A DNA stretch of 64,000 bases from Hahella chejuensis KCTC 2396 (GTDB lineage: Bacteria > Pseudomonadota > Gammaproteobacteria > Pseudomonadales > Oleiphilaceae). The DNA lies in assembly GCF_000012985.1 (NCBI RefSeq), contig NC_007645.1, forward strand, positions 7,119,001 to 7,183,000. The letters run 5' to 3'. Positions 1 to 9,526 of the stretch are shown in pieces (within the stretch, counting starts at the first letter, position 1; each line of letters starts with the position of its first letter). The translations under genes were made by a program, and so were the position numbers. The notes beneath the pieces were generated by a model. It made no database searches. It was given only the letters and a program-made list of their open reading frames with translations, and was not told the DNA's origin.

Positions 1-110
1 CCCCGATCTGCTTTTTAAGTCAGACGCAGAGCCCATTGGTTCCTAGATAACAGACATGACCAATTGCGCGCATATGGGAAAGAAGCGGAAGACTTCAGGA
101 ATGCAAACTA

Positions 111-341
111 ATGCCTAAGCATACACACCCACCAGAATGGATAAAGTCTTCAAAGCCTGACAAGGCTGGACAATACCTTGTTGCCATTGAGTATCCTATG
201 GGCATGGGGATCATAGCTTGTTACTACTACTCTCTTGTTGAGGGGTGGTCGCATCAGGACCCCAATGAGACTATCGTCGCATATATGAGGCTTGATGACG
301 CAATAGACGCTCTGCCCTCGCCCTGGGATGATGAGTCATAG
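111..341 (+). CDS. DUF551-like small protein
   Basis: This 76-residue protein resembles the DUF551 family, short proteins common in phages and prophages, whose role is unknown. What is seen is an N-terminal W-I-K-S-S-K-P-D-K-A-G-Q-Y block, which matches the usual opening of that family (a Trp, then 'P...G.Y' followed by a hydrophobic strand), a Tyr-rich middle and a short acidic C-terminus ending in P-W-D-D-E-S. No clear Shine-Dalgarno sequence precedes the ATG; the nearest purine stretch is 'aggaatg' about 10-15 bases upstream. A hairpin terminator follows the stop. It stands alone, with a convergent HTH remnant downstream, and could be a leftover of a prophage. The family assignment is by pattern only. 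Confidence 0.5.
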   Translation: MPKHTHPPEWIKSSKPDKAGQYLVAIEYPMGMGIIACYYYSLVEGWSHQDPNETIVAYMRLDDAIDALPSPWDDES

Positions 342-370
342 AAAACTAGACACCATCACCGCCAATGAAT

Positions 371-395
371 AACGGGCGTTATCGCCCATTTTCTT
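371..395 (+). terminator. Intrinsic terminator after the DUF551-like gene
   Basis: A GGGCG/CGCCC stem (374-378 with 383-387) with a TTAT loop is followed by ATTTTCTT. It lies 30 bases after the stop at 341 and just before the end of the convergent HTH gene, so it may serve both directions. Confidence 0.65.
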
Positions 396-818
396 ATTCT
401 CTGCCGCCAGCGCTCGGGCGAAAATCATCCACTAGCCTCGCCAGACGCTTAACGAAGCCCACGTCCATTGTCATCAGCATGCGGACCAGGTATTGAAAAT
501 CTCCGTCGCTGTTCCAGCGCGCAAACAGGTCACATCCTGCAGCAACTGCTGCCCCTTGTGCCTGCTCGGCCCCTGGACTCCCGCAAGAAACCAGATCGGC
601 CACTGCTGATAAAGCACGCACAACTTGGTCAGCTCCCCTAAGCCCGGCAGCTCTGACCGCTCCGTCAGCACCCACTTTGCATATTTTGATCGCTGCACAC
701 CAATGGCGTCGGGGACTTGTTGTTGTGTGTATCCATAGTATTCCTGCGCCTGGCGCAGCCTCAGTTTGAACCCCTCCCTGTCGAACTGAACGTCATCATG
801 AAACAGTTCAGGGATCAT
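394..818 (-). pseudogene. Frameshifted helix-turn-helix regulator
   Basis: Read leftwards, the first frame (818 down to about 535) encodes an N-terminal helix-turn-helix domain of XRE type: 'LRQAQEYYGYTQQQVPDAIG' followed by a recognition-helix-like 'VQRSKYAKW', then 'LPGLGELTKLCVLY'. After about residue 95 the frame drifts into low-quality sequence. A second frame over 394-540 carries a convincing C-terminus (LFARWNSDGDFQYLVRMLM, then TMDVGFVKRLARLVDDF). Joining the two near 530-545 gives a protein of about 140 residues that looks coherent end to end. The simplest reading is a single-base indel that broke the gene, or a sequencing error. The role would be DNA-binding transcriptional regulation; the target is unknown. 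Confidence 0.5.
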
Positions 819-900
819 TTTTTTTAACCCAATGTTATAGATCAGTACATTTTCATGGTACGACCACCGGAATTGTTAGGCCACGGAACATCCTCGGGGT

Positions 901-2040
901 TTGCAAAAATTTGAAATACCGTATAACAACGTTTACGAACCAAGGGTCCGAGACGGTCCCTTGACTCTTGATAGGCTGTCGCCAGAAAATCTACCAACTT
1001 TACAGTTCAGTCATGTGTCTGTATCACTTGGTAGAAATGATGCCTGCCGCTGCGGAAGCGGTAAAAGGTACAAAAACTGTTTTCTCAACACATCTAATGA
1101 GCCAGGAATGAAAGAAAAAAGTCAGAATCCCTTCGAGAAGTTACTCGGGTTAAAAGATCTGCCGCCCTTTCAATCCCCAGAGGAATTGCAAAGGCATGTG
1201 GAACGAGCCATTTATGCAAGGAATTCACAACCTTTAGAGGACTTAGCAGGCCTGTCCGCAGCGCAGATGTACGACCTGCTGTACCACCCCTATGATTCGC
1301 CTGAAATCGTCCGCTTTCCGGAAATCCCTGACGCAGACGTCGACGCGCCGATCATCACGCTATTCCTGTTGCTGGCCGAGCAGATCGGGGAACAAGGAAT
1401 AAAGCCTACCGCTAAAGGCAATTTACCTCGCAAACTATGCCAGGAAACAGCGCTGGCTTATTGGGGCGAGGAGCTTTATCTGGAGGACAGGAAGTACGGG
1501 GCCATCAACCAGGAAGAGCAATTTTTTGAGCTGCATCTTACGAAATTGATCGCCGAGCTGGCGGGCCTGATTCGCAAATATAAAGGCAAGTTGATACTGA
1601 GCCGGAAGTGCCGGGATTGGTTGGGCCGGAACAACAAGGGGAAGATTTATCACGAGTTGCTCAGAGCCTATACCGAGAAGTCTAACTGGGCGTACGTAGA
1701 CGGCTATCCAGAGCTTTATATCATCCAGCGGTCATTTGTTTTTACCCTGTACTTACTTAAGAAGTACTCTAATGAAAAAAGGGGGAGTACATTTTATGAA
1801 GACTGCTTCATAAAAGCCTACCCCGACGCCCTGAAAGAATTACCAAATAACCCGATGCTGGGACCGAACCATAGAGACCACACTTTGAGAAGCGCATACA
1901 GTAATCGAGCGTTGTTCCGCTTCGCGCACTTTTTTGGTCTGGTGACTGTTGAGCGCGTCAGTACAGGTTATATGACCAGCGAGCTGCTAATCCAAGGACT
2001 TCCATTGTTGGACAGGGCTGTTCAATTCCCGCCAGGCTAG
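901..2040 (+). CDS. SEC-C metal-binding motif protein
   Basis: This 379-residue protein of unknown function starts at a TTG codon and has no clear ribosome binding site. Residues 45-61 contain a SEC-C zinc motif (R-N-D-A-C-R-C-G-S-G-K-R-Y-K-N-C-F), the Cys-rich module known from the SecA C-terminus and from many unrelated bacterial proteins. The rest is predicted soluble and mostly helical, with no domain I recognise. Because the TTG is weak, the true start could be a nearby codon, but the reading frame is required upstream of the SEC-C motif. Its last four bases overlap the end of the convergent ABC transporter gene. Confidence 0.65.
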   Translation: MQKFEIPYNNVYEPRVRDGPLTLDRLSPENLPTLQFSHVSVSLGRNDACRCGSGKRYKNCFLNTSNEPGMKEKSQNPFEKLLGLKDLPPFQSPEELQRHVERAIYARNSQPLEDLAGLSAAQMYDLLYHPYDSPEIVRFPEIPDADVDAPIITLFLLLAEQIGEQGIKPTAKGNLPRKLCQETALAYWGEELYLEDRKYGAINQEEQFFELHLTKLIAELAGLIRKYKGKLILSRKCRDWLGRNNKGKIYHELLRAYTEKSNWAYVDGYPELYIIQRSFVFTLYLLKKYSNEKRGSTFYEDCFIKAYPDALKELPNNPMLGPNHRDHTLRSAYSNRALFRFAHFFGLVTVERVSTGYMTSELLIQGLPLLDRAVQFPPG

Positions 2041-3884
2041 GTAACGAGTTCACCCTCTTCAATCCCCAAAAACCCGCCGGTCTGATGCGCCCATAACTGG
2101 GCGTAAATTCCGCCGTTATTGATCAAATCCTGGTGTGAGCCCTGTTCGATGATAGCGCCGTCATCAAGCACGATCAGGCGATCCATAGCAGCTATTGTGG
2201 AAAGACGATGCGCAATGGCGATAACGGTTTTACCTTCCATCAGTTCATACAGGCTGCGCTGAATCGCCGCTTCCGCTTCGGAATCCAGCGCGGAAGTGGC
2301 CTCATCCAGAATCAGAATCGGCGCATCTTTCAACAGAACGCGAGCGATGGCGATACGTTGACGCTGTCCGCCTGAGAGTTTCACTCCGCGCTCGCCGACC
2401 TGGGCGTCGTAGCCTCTCCTTCCCTGTGGATCAGACAAAGTCTGAATAAAATCATGCGCCTCCGCCTTTTTCGCGGCGGCGATCATCTCTTCTTCCGTGG
2501 CGTCAGGGCGACCGTAAAGAATGTTATCCCGTACAGACCGGTGCAGCAGCGAGGTATCCTGGGTCACCATACCGATATGCTCACGCAGACTCTCCTGGCT
2601 GACTTCGCTGATATCCTGGCCATCAATGAGAATACGTCCCTGCTCCAGGTCGTAAAAGCGCAGCAGCAGATTCACCAGGGTGGATTTACCGGCGCCGGAA
2701 CGCCCCACCAGGCCGACTTTCTCGCCGGGCTTGATATCCAGGGTTAGTTGTTCGATGACGCCCTCGCCTTTGCCATAGTGAAAGCCGATTTTATCGAACC
2801 TGATATGCCCCTTAGTCGCCTGCAGTCGACGCGCATCGGGTCGGTCCGTCACTTCCTGCGGTTTGGACAAGGTATTGATGCCATCCGCCACGGTGCCGAT
2901 ATTTTCAAACAACGCGCTGACTTCCCACATGATCCACTGCGCCATGCCGTTCAGGCGCAAAGTCAGACTCACGGCGATAGCTATCGCGCCTACCGTGATA
3001 GCGCTCTGCGTCCACAACCAGATCGCCAGCCCCGTTATGACGAAAGTCAGTAGATAATTCAAGGTATGCACACTGACGTTGACGCCCGTCACCAGTCGCA
3101 TTTGCCGTCTGACTGTCTTTAGAAACCCCTCCATACTCTCTTGCGCATAATCCGCTTCCCGCTGGGTATGGGAAAACAGTTTCACAGTAGTGATGTTGGT
3201 GTAACTATCAACGATACGACCCGTCATTGCTGCGCGAGCATCCGCGTTTTTCATCGAGTTACGCTTGAGCTTGGGAACAAAGTAAAGCTGCAGACAGACA
3301 TAAGCGCCCAGCCAAACCATCATGGGAATCAACAAGCGCGAATCCGCATTGCCGATCATCACCAGCATGGTGCTAAAATACACCAGCACATACACCATAA
3401 TGTCCAACAACTTCATCACGGTTTCCCGCACCGCTAGAGAGGTTTGCAGCACCTTGGTGGCGATGCGGCCGGCGAAATCATTCTGATAGAAAGACACGCT
3501 CTGTTTAAGCAAATAACGATGCGCCTTCCAGCGAATCTGCATAGGATAATTCGCCAGCAATGTCTGATGAATCAACAGCGCCCGGAATAAGACGCCAATA
3601 GGCAGGCCCACCAGGACCACCAATGTCATGATCAGTAAACGGCCGCCCTCCTCCTGAAACAACGTCTCAGGATTCTTGTCCACCAGCCAGTCCACCAACT
3701 GCCCCATAAATCCAAACAATGAAACTTCCAATAACGCCAGAAACGCAGACGTCAGCGACATCAGGAATAACGGAACTTCCATCCCCCGCGTGTAATAACG
3801 GCAAAACGCGAACAACCCAGTAGGCGGCTGCTCCGGTTCCTCAGGCGGAAAGGGCTTAATAAACTTTTCAAATAAACTCAGCAT
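2037..3884 (-). CDS. ABC exporter, fused permease and ATPase
   Basis: This is a type IV (MsbA/multidrug-like) ABC half-transporter. It would act as a homodimer in the inner membrane and export a hydrophobic compound or peptide; the substrate cannot be told from sequence. The N-terminal half has six hydrophobic segments. The C-terminal half has Walker A (GRSGAGKST), the signature LSGGQRQRIAIAR, Walker B plus D-loop (ILILDEATSALDSE) and the H-loop (AIAHRLST), so the ATPase is intact. The open frame reaches a TTG at 3911 with ATGs at 3899 and 3884. I chose 3884 (MLSLFEKF) because the preceding residues look like a random leader and related exporters begin with a similar 'F..PFPPEEP' block. No partner gene is adjacent. 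Confidence 0.85.
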   Translation of the reverse strand: MLSLFEKFIKPFPPEEPEQPPTGLFAFCRYYTRGMEVPLFLMSLTSAFLALLEVSLFGFMGQLVDWLVDKNPETLFQEEGGRLLIMTLVVLVGLPIGVLFRALLIHQTLLANYPMQIRWKAHRYLLKQSVSFYQNDFAGRIATKVLQTSLAVRETVMKLLDIMVYVLVYFSTMLVMIGNADSRLLIPMMVWLGAYVCLQLYFVPKLKRNSMKNADARAAMTGRIVDSYTNITTVKLFSHTQREADYAQESMEGFLKTVRRQMRLVTGVNVSVHTLNYLLTFVITGLAIWLWTQSAITVGAIAIAVSLTLRLNGMAQWIMWEVSALFENIGTVADGINTLSKPQEVTDRPDARRLQATKGHIRFDKIGFHYGKGEGVIEQLTLDIKPGEKVGLVGRSGAGKSTLVNLLLRFYDLEQGRILIDGQDISEVSQESLREHIGMVTQDTSLLHRSVRDNILYGRPDATEEEMIAAAKKAEAHDFIQTLSDPQGRRGYDAQVGERGVKLSGGQRQRIAIARVLLKDAPILILDEATSALDSEAEAAIQRSLYELMEGKTVIAIAHRLSTIAAMDRLIVLDDGAIIEQGSHQDLINNGGIYAQLWAHQTGGFLGIEEGELVT

Positions 3885-3911
3885 AGAAACAATCCACATC
3901 CATCGGATCAA

Positions 3912-4209
3912 ACAACAGGGTTAGCAGTGTGCAAAGCAGCGAAGAACAAAGAGCGATCGGCGCAAGCATGGCGCCCGGAAAGCGTGACGTAAAGCCAGAG
4001 ACAAATCAGAGTAACCAAGGATTGAGGGAAATGTAAGGCGGGTTATTGCTTAATGAAATTCTAAATTCAGGCCTTACGGCCGCTGGCCACTTCTCTCAAT
4101 GCTGGGTCTACCTTCACCAGATTGGTAATGAGTTGATTACACGCTATAAAAAGAATAGAAGTAATCGTTATACTCTAGCCTCAATGACACGGACGCAATG
4201 AAGAACTGT
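3912..4209. other. Intergenic region before the tRNA-like gene
   Basis: About 300 bases without a supported gene. A TTATACT element at 4168-4174 could be the -10 box of the downstream tRNA-like gene; no convincing -35 box is seen at the right distance. Nothing else stands out. Confidence 0.4.
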
Positions 4210-4285
4210 TCCGGGGTAGCTCAGTATGGAGAGCGCTCGGCTGAATTCCGAGAGGGCGCTGGTGCAAATCCAGCCCCCGGACCCA
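4210..4285 (+). tRNA. tRNA-Phe(GAA)-like gene, non-canonical
   Basis: The sequence folds as a complete 76-base cloverleaf. The acceptor stem is 4210-4216 with 4275-4281 (7 perfect pairs), the D stem GCTC/GAGC, and the anticodon stem CTCGG/CCGAG with a CTGAATT loop (anticodon GAA at 4243-4245). The T stem is GCTGG/CCAGC, and the CCA end is encoded. Several normally invariant positions are off. The T loop is TGCAAAT instead of TTCnAnT, position 37 is T rather than a purine, and the discriminator is C rather than A. It may therefore be a specialised or degenerate tRNA rather than the main phenylalanine tRNA. It lies 15 bases before the start of a large unknown gene and is probably co-transcribed with it. 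Confidence 0.75.
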
Positions 4286-4300
4286 TCCATAAGACTGGAT

Positions 4301-6655
4301 ATGCCAAGTAATAAAAAGCCTGAAAAAGACAAAATCACCATTGATGCTGCTTACCCTGAATTTCAGCTATCAAAGGCTCTGCAAAATAATCTTAGCAATC
4401 CGTCCCACAGCTCAGGGCAGAAAGTGGCGCGATGGGAGAACATTCTCGCGAGCATGTATTCTGGCGAGTTGAGTATAGGCTCTCGAACTCCCGTCTCCAA
4501 TACGCCTGCATGGGTGACATTGGAAGTTGCGACTGGCGGATTTGCGACTGGGACTTTCTTAGCCGGAGGGCCGTTAACGGAGGACGAGATTGCCTTTGCG
4601 AAAAGGCTAACGCTTCCAATAAATACAGCAACAAGGGCCGCCCTGAACAGTTACTTTTTAAGCGAAGAAGGCGTAAAGCTCCTAAATCAACATATCTCTG
4701 AGGGCCGGTTTTCCATCAGCGTTCCAGAGGAAGGAGCCCTGGCAATTGTTGCTTGGCTGCTTGAACACGGAGATGTGTCAGGCGCTAAATCGATTCTTGC
4801 AGAAATACTTCCTTTTTTCTCCGAACTAAAGTTCTATCCCAATCTTTCCGGTCAGTTTACTGCAAGTAATGGATTTGTATTTCTACAACCTGTCAGATCA
4901 GCCATAGAAAAGCTTAACAACGTCGAAGCAAATAAGCGCATCACCGCACAAGAAGAAGCAATCCGAATTTGGATTCCTTTATATGACCAACTCGTCGGAC
5001 TGCTCATTGAAACCGTGGAAGGTGAATTGCCTTCAGTTAGGGTGAATGATTCAGGAAAGCCAGTACGAGACCACCTCGGCCACTATGACCTAAAAGGTGG
5101 GTTTCCTGGTAAGAGATTTCCCGCGGGTTGGACTGAACGCGCTACATCCTTATCCGGGCGCCATGAACAAATGGCTTCGCAACATACTTTAGGCAGTCGA
5201 AGATTGAAAGCCGGTTCAGTCCATGCGCGAATGCTGGCTTTTCTTAAACAATGTATTGATAGCCCAACAACACTGCATAAACGGGATCGCGGATATGTTC
5301 GTTTACACTTGGCGCGCTATATCGCCAAACGAGGCGCGCCAGGAGAGGATAAGCAACTTGTGTCACGACTCAGGCAGTCTCAGCAGTGTAGACCAGAAAA
5401 GTACCATGAAATTGCAAAAATCCTGGTACAGCGATTAATACCTCTTCCTCAGAATAAAGGACTTGAATATGTCGGGCGCGCCATTGCCCCCATCACTTCG
5501 GATGAATCGACGCACAACGCTCCTGCTGGATCATTGATCCCCCGACATTTAGCCAAGAAAGTGGAACGCACCCAAATCGCCACTATCGACCAGCTTATAC
5601 AGCAAGGCTATATCACCTCTGCGGATGCTATTGCTAACGTATTACCGCAATTGACTGCAAATATAAGAGCTTCCTGCTTTGACGATTCTGGGCTGAAGAA
5701 TATTTACTCAAGTATTTATCAGGCTTTTCGGCAACGCCGCTCTTTGCTGCTTATTAACTTACAAAACCAAGTTCAGCTGACTGAACTTCCGTGGATTTCA
5801 AAGGTAGAAAAGTACCGTAATACCAAACCAAGAAACCAAGAGTTAGCGATAACTATTCTGTCGGATATAGTTATCTTGGCGCTTGTAAATTTTCCTTATT
5901 CTATTCTTCCAAATAAGCTGCTTCAGGAAATTAGAAGCTTGGCTGACCAGGCAAAGCTCAAAGTTCCTATTGTCGATGAAATAGCCGCCGATATTTTCAT
6001 GGGCGAGTTCACTCAGAAGTATGCGAATGCCTGTGAGTACGCCGCCGAACTGCTTCAGGACACACTATATGCAAGGTACTACAACGTAGACGGCCCATCT
6101 TCTATTAAGAAAACGTTGTTTGGCGGCAGAAGCATGACTGCCAAAAACTTTTCCAGCTTATGTTCAAAACGCGCTGGCGCTCCTGGGAAGGGTTGGAGTG
6201 TAGCCAGCAACGCCATCGTTATTGAGCAACAACAGATATTAACCACACAGAACCTGGCGGTACTGTTTCAGGTTTTGGGGTTAAAGACTAAGTTGGGAGA
6301 AAATCTATCACTCATGGTGAAAGACTGTTTCAAGTGGGTATGTAGACGCCAGCAGTTAAAAATGGATAGTAGCCATACTGGGCTTAACATAATGAAAAAA
6401 AGCGCCTATGCGTGGCGACAAATGATTTTTTTCCTAACACAGCTGCCACCGGAAGAGCATCATGATCACGTATCCTGGATGCAATCGCATTTGTCGGAGC
6501 AAGCGCCTGAGTTCAGGAGGCGGTTCGCTCCCGTAATGACAGGTCTTCAGTTAGCTGTGAACGGTCAGCGCCTGCAAAAGACAGATTCAGAGGCAATACA
6601 GTTTTTAGGTTGGGCGGTAGGGAAACATCCTTTAATGCCATCAAACATCCCCTGA
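4301..6655 (+). CDS. Large conserved-looking protein of unknown function downstream of tRNA-like gene
   Basis: This 784-residue protein belongs to no family I can name with confidence. The frame is open further upstream, to an ATG at 4226, but that codon lies inside the tRNA-like gene, so I place the start at 4301 (MPSNKKPEKDK). No Shine-Dalgarno is visible; a small ATCCA/TGGAT hairpin fills the 15-base gap. The N-terminal third has a striking block, 'SRTPVSNTPAWVTLEVATGG' followed by 'FATG', of the kind that marks a conserved family. The middle has basic stretches (residues about 330-380) that could bind nucleic acid. No signal peptide, membrane segment or P-loop is seen. The close tRNA-like gene upstream and the convergent RNA ligase gene downstream suggest, as inference only, a role in RNA or tRNA biology. 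Confidence 0.7.
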   Translation: MPSNKKPEKDKITIDAAYPEFQLSKALQNNLSNPSHSSGQKVARWENILASMYSGELSIGSRTPVSNTPAWVTLEVATGGFATGTFLAGGPLTEDEIAFAKRLTLPINTATRAALNSYFLSEEGVKLLNQHISEGRFSISVPEEGALAIVAWLLEHGDVSGAKSILAEILPFFSELKFYPNLSGQFTASNGFVFLQPVRSAIEKLNNVEANKRITAQEEAIRIWIPLYDQLVGLLIETVEGELPSVRVNDSGKPVRDHLGHYDLKGGFPGKRFPAGWTERATSLSGRHEQMASQHTLGSRRLKAGSVHARMLAFLKQCIDSPTTLHKRDRGYVRLHLARYIAKRGAPGEDKQLVSRLRQSQQCRPEKYHEIAKILVQRLIPLPQNKGLEYVGRAIAPITSDESTHNAPAGSLIPRHLAKKVERTQIATIDQLIQQGYITSADAIANVLPQLTANIRASCFDDSGLKNIYSSIYQAFRQRRSLLLINLQNQVQLTELPWISKVEKYRNTKPRNQELAITILSDIVILALVNFPYSILPNKLLQEIRSLADQAKLKVPIVDEIAADIFMGEFTQKYANACEYAAELLQDTLYARYYNVDGPSSIKKTLFGGRSMTAKNFSSLCSKRAGAPGKGWSVASNAIVIEQQQILTTQNLAVLFQVLGLKTKLGENLSLMVKDCFKWVCRRQQLKMDSSHTGLNIMKKSAYAWRQMIFFLTQLPPEEHHDHVSWMQSHLSEQAPEFRRRFAPVMTGLQLAVNGQRLQKTDSEAIQFLGWAVGKHPLMPSNIP

Positions 6656-6750
6656 CTCGGTTTACTTTCAAGCTTAACAGAGCGGAGGCGGCAGTCTCCC
6701 GATCCGCCTCATCGCCTTTACAGGGCTCAATTCGCACCGTCTCAAAAAAA

Positions 6751-7911
6751 TCAACTAAACTCCGTCCCACCCTTCCGGCACAGGTACGCTGCGCTCACGG
6801 ACTTCAAACACACGCGGCCGAGTTCCGGGTCGCGTCTTTCTTTGGTCGGGGTGATGACGATGCCTTCGCGGATGTGGTCGGCGTCGAGTTTGGTGGCGCC
6901 GTCGGTATGTTCTCTCATGACTTCCTGTGAGAAGGGGCCGCGGTAGAGAATGGGGACGGTTTGGACGCCGAGTTGTTCCGCCATCGCCTGCAGCGCGTCG
7001 AAGTCGTGGTAGCGTTGGGCGCCGCGGTAGCCGCTGGCGAGGGCGAACAGGCGGAAGCCTAGATCTTTGCCATACGCCAGATCCTGAACGCCAGGGCCGA
7101 ATGTCTCGCCCAGAATGAACAAGGGCTCATCCTCCACTCGCAATTCCCCGCTCGCCAACAAAGCGTCGATCACCGCCACCATGCCGGTGGTGGCGCGTAC
7201 GTAGACATTCGCGCTGTTGCCGTCGGTATTCGCAAGCACCAGGCCTTTGGCGCCGAGACCTTTGGAAAAGATCAACACATTGCGTTTAACGCCGAACGCC
7301 TCTTGGTGAGCGTCTTTTTCTGGCAAGATAGCGACGCCGGTAAATGTGCCGTGCAGCTTTTCGGTGAACACGACTTCTTCGCCGTCCTGCAGAATATCCG
7401 GATAGGACTTCCAGTTTTCCACATCAAAATGGACCGTCAAGCGCTGTCCGGCGTTAAAAATGTCGCCCGCCATGGAAGTCGGAATGGGCGGCTCATATTT
7501 TTCTACACCCAACAGTTCAGCGACACATTGCCCTTCTTCCACCGGGCTTGAGCGCATCAGTTCGGAATCCCCGTCGCTGTGTTCAATCACGGCGGTGTCG
7601 CCGTCCATACGCACGGGATAGCAGACGCCCTGGCTCAGTTCACCGCGCAGTTTGATGGCGGTAATGCGATTGCCGTCTTTGCCGTTCAGGCGTCCAACGC
7701 CTTTCTCGGCGTTCCAGAAATTCAGTTTTTTCAATAGCCACTGAGGCAGCAGCGAGGCCTCTGGGATGTAAGCGATCAAGTCCCCGGATTGGAACTCGCC
7801 TTTTTTGACGATAGAGCGATAGCCGTCAATCACGGCGAACTCAATCGCGTCTGCATTCGGATGCGGCTCAATTTGACGTATACGTTTTATAGGTACAGAA
7901 AATTTAGACAT
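6751..7911 (-). CDS. RNA ligase, DRB0094 (Deinococcus Rnl) family
   Basis: This is an ATP-dependent RNA ligase of the Rnl5/DRB0094 type, which seals 3'-OH/5'-phosphate nicks in duplex RNA or RNA-containing strands through a covalent lysyl-AMP. Motif I is E-K-L-H-G-T with the nucleotidyl lysine at residue 185. Later motifs are visible as 'FILGETFG', 'EGIVITPT' and, near the end, 'CLKSVS'. The N-terminal 150 residues form the extra domain typical of this family ('IRQIEPHPNADAIEFAVIDG'). The frame is open further, to 8001, but ATG 7911 (MSKFSVPIKRI) matches the family start. The gene is convergent with the unknown 784-residue gene and divergent from pepQ. About 386 residues is normal for the family. 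Confidence 0.88.
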   Translation of the reverse strand: MSKFSVPIKRIRQIEPHPNADAIEFAVIDGYRSIVKKGEFQSGDLIAYIPEASLLPQWLLKKLNFWNAEKGVGRLNGKDGNRITAIKLRGELSQGVCYPVRMDGDTAVIEHSDGDSELMRSSPVEEGQCVAELLGVEKYEPPIPTSMAGDIFNAGQRLTVHFDVENWKSYPDILQDGEEVVFTEKLHGTFTGVAILPEKDAHQEAFGVKRNVLIFSKGLGAKGLVLANTDGNSANVYVRATTGMVAVIDALLASGELRVEDEPLFILGETFGPGVQDLAYGKDLGFRLFALASGYRGAQRYHDFDALQAMAEQLGVQTVPILYRGPFSQEVMREHTDGATKLDADHIREGIVITPTKERRDPELGRVCLKSVSAAYLCRKGGTEFS

Positions 7912-8179
7912 AAAAAATAAGCGTGCCTGCTTCATTCCCGGCGAACAGCACAAACGGCGGGATACTAAAAATCGAAAAGGGGGTGTGCTTTTGCAGCGCA
8001 ATGTGTAATTGCGCTCAGCATTGTATGCGTTACGCCAGAAATCTTCTAACTAATACTGTGACAGGCTGTTCGATTCCGACAGGAAAATACAACCTGGGCA
8101 AGTCGGACGCCCCACTTTCATGCACGCCGCCAACAGGAGTAGACTTGTTCCTTTTGGGGATCAGGCAGAGGCTTTTTCA

Positions 8180-9496
8180 ATGAGTGATTCGGCATATCAA
8201 AACCATTTATCCATCCTGCGTAAACGCTTTGATCAGGCTCTGCTTGAGACGGACTTCGACGGCGTCATCCTGGCGTCAGGCCGATTGACCTATTATTTCG
8301 GCGACGACCACTCCCACCCTTTTCATCCCTACGCCATGGCGCAGCAGTGGGCCCCGTTCGACTTGATGCCGGATGTGTTTATCCATATTCAGCGTGGCGA
8401 AACGCCGCGGTTATTGTGGCCGGCGAAGCAGGACTTCTGGCATGTGGTCTACCCCATTCCAGAGGGTGGCTGGTGCGATCAGTGGCGCGTAGAGCCGGTA
8501 AGCTCCTTACAGGAATGGCTGCCGCAGATCAGCGGCAAAACCGCCTGGATCGGCCCGGAATATAACGAAGCGCCAGGGCTCAATCCGAATCTGAGCGTCA
8601 ACCCGGAAGCGCTGCTGCACAGACTGAATTATCAGCGCGCCTATAAAACCGAGTTTGAAATAGACTGTTTGTGGCGCGCCAACCAGGCCGGCGCAGCGGG
8701 ACACAAAGCGGCGCAGGCCGCGTTCCTGACGGGGAAAAGCGAGTGCGACGTCTATCGCGACTTTCTCGCCGCCAGCGGCCAGTTGTCCAACCAGGAGCCC
8801 TATCCCGGCATCGTGGCGCTGAATGAAAACGCGGCAGTGCTGCATTACGAGAAGAAAAACCCTCTAAAACCTGACGCCATGCGCACGCTATTGATCGACG
8901 CCGGCGCCGCATATGGCGGCTACGCCAGCGACATCACCCGCACTTACACGGCGGGTAGCGGCTTGTTCGCCGAGCTGATCGAGCGCGTCAACACGCTGCA
9001 ACTGTCCATCGCCGCTCAGGCCGTGCATGGCAAAGCCTTCAGCGAATTGCATCAGGCCACGCTGGCGGGCGTCGCCAATATCCTGCATGAGACTCGCATT
9101 TGTTCTTTAAGCGTTGAAGCGCAGTTGGACAAGCGCATCCCACAGGTGTTTTTCCCTCATGGTCTGGGACATCTGCTGGGATTGCAGGTGCATGACGTGG
9201 GCGGCCATCAGCAGGATAAAACAGGGACTCTGCGCAAGCCGGACGAGTCCGCGCCTTTCCTGCGTCTGACCCGCACATTGGAAAAAGACATGGTGATCAC
9301 CATCGAGCCGGGCCTGTATTTCATTCCCATGCTGCTCGACAACATGGTGAAAAATATCGCCGGCCACGGCTGCGACCTAGATCTGATAGAGACACTGAAG
9401 CCCTATGGCGGCATTCGCATCGAAGACAATGTGGTGGTGCAGGAGGGACGCAGCCGCAACCTGACTCGCGAGGCGTTCTCCGCACTTCTGGCTTAA
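8180..9496 (+). CDS. pepQ: Xaa-Pro dipeptidase (prolidase)
   Basis: This cytoplasmic M24-family metallopeptidase hydrolyses dipeptides with C-terminal proline. The product is 438 residues, close to E. coli PepQ (443). The pita-bread metal ligands are all present: '[20 protein letters not shown]' gives the two Asp, '[19 protein letters not shown]' the His, 'TIEPGLYF' the first Glu and '[11 protein letters not shown]' the second. The frame is open 60 bases upstream, but ATG 8180 (MSDSAYQNH) has an AGAGG element 9 bases before it and matches the family start. The gene is followed by a strong bidirectional hairpin. A single gene, divergent from the RNA ligase. Confidence 0.9.
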
Positions 9497-9505
9497 CGCC
9501 CCATC

Positions 9506-9525
9506 CGCTGACGCATTCGTCAGCG
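9506..9525. terminator. Bidirectional hairpin between pepQ and the methyltransferase gene
   Basis: CGCTGACG and CGTCAGCG form a perfect 8-bp stem around a CATT loop, placed between two convergent stops (9496 and 9527). There is no T-run, so termination may be partial. Confidence 0.55.
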
Positions 9526-9526
9526 C

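Noticed and set aside
2454-3437. Several plus-strand open frames inside the ABC exporter
   Set aside because: They are antisense shadows of a strongly coding, GC-rich gene on the other strand.
4226-4300. Upstream in-frame start (ATG 4226) for the 784-residue gene
   Set aside because: This codon lies inside the folded tRNA-like gene, and the residues it adds are tRNA sequence read as protein. ATG 4301 is preferred.
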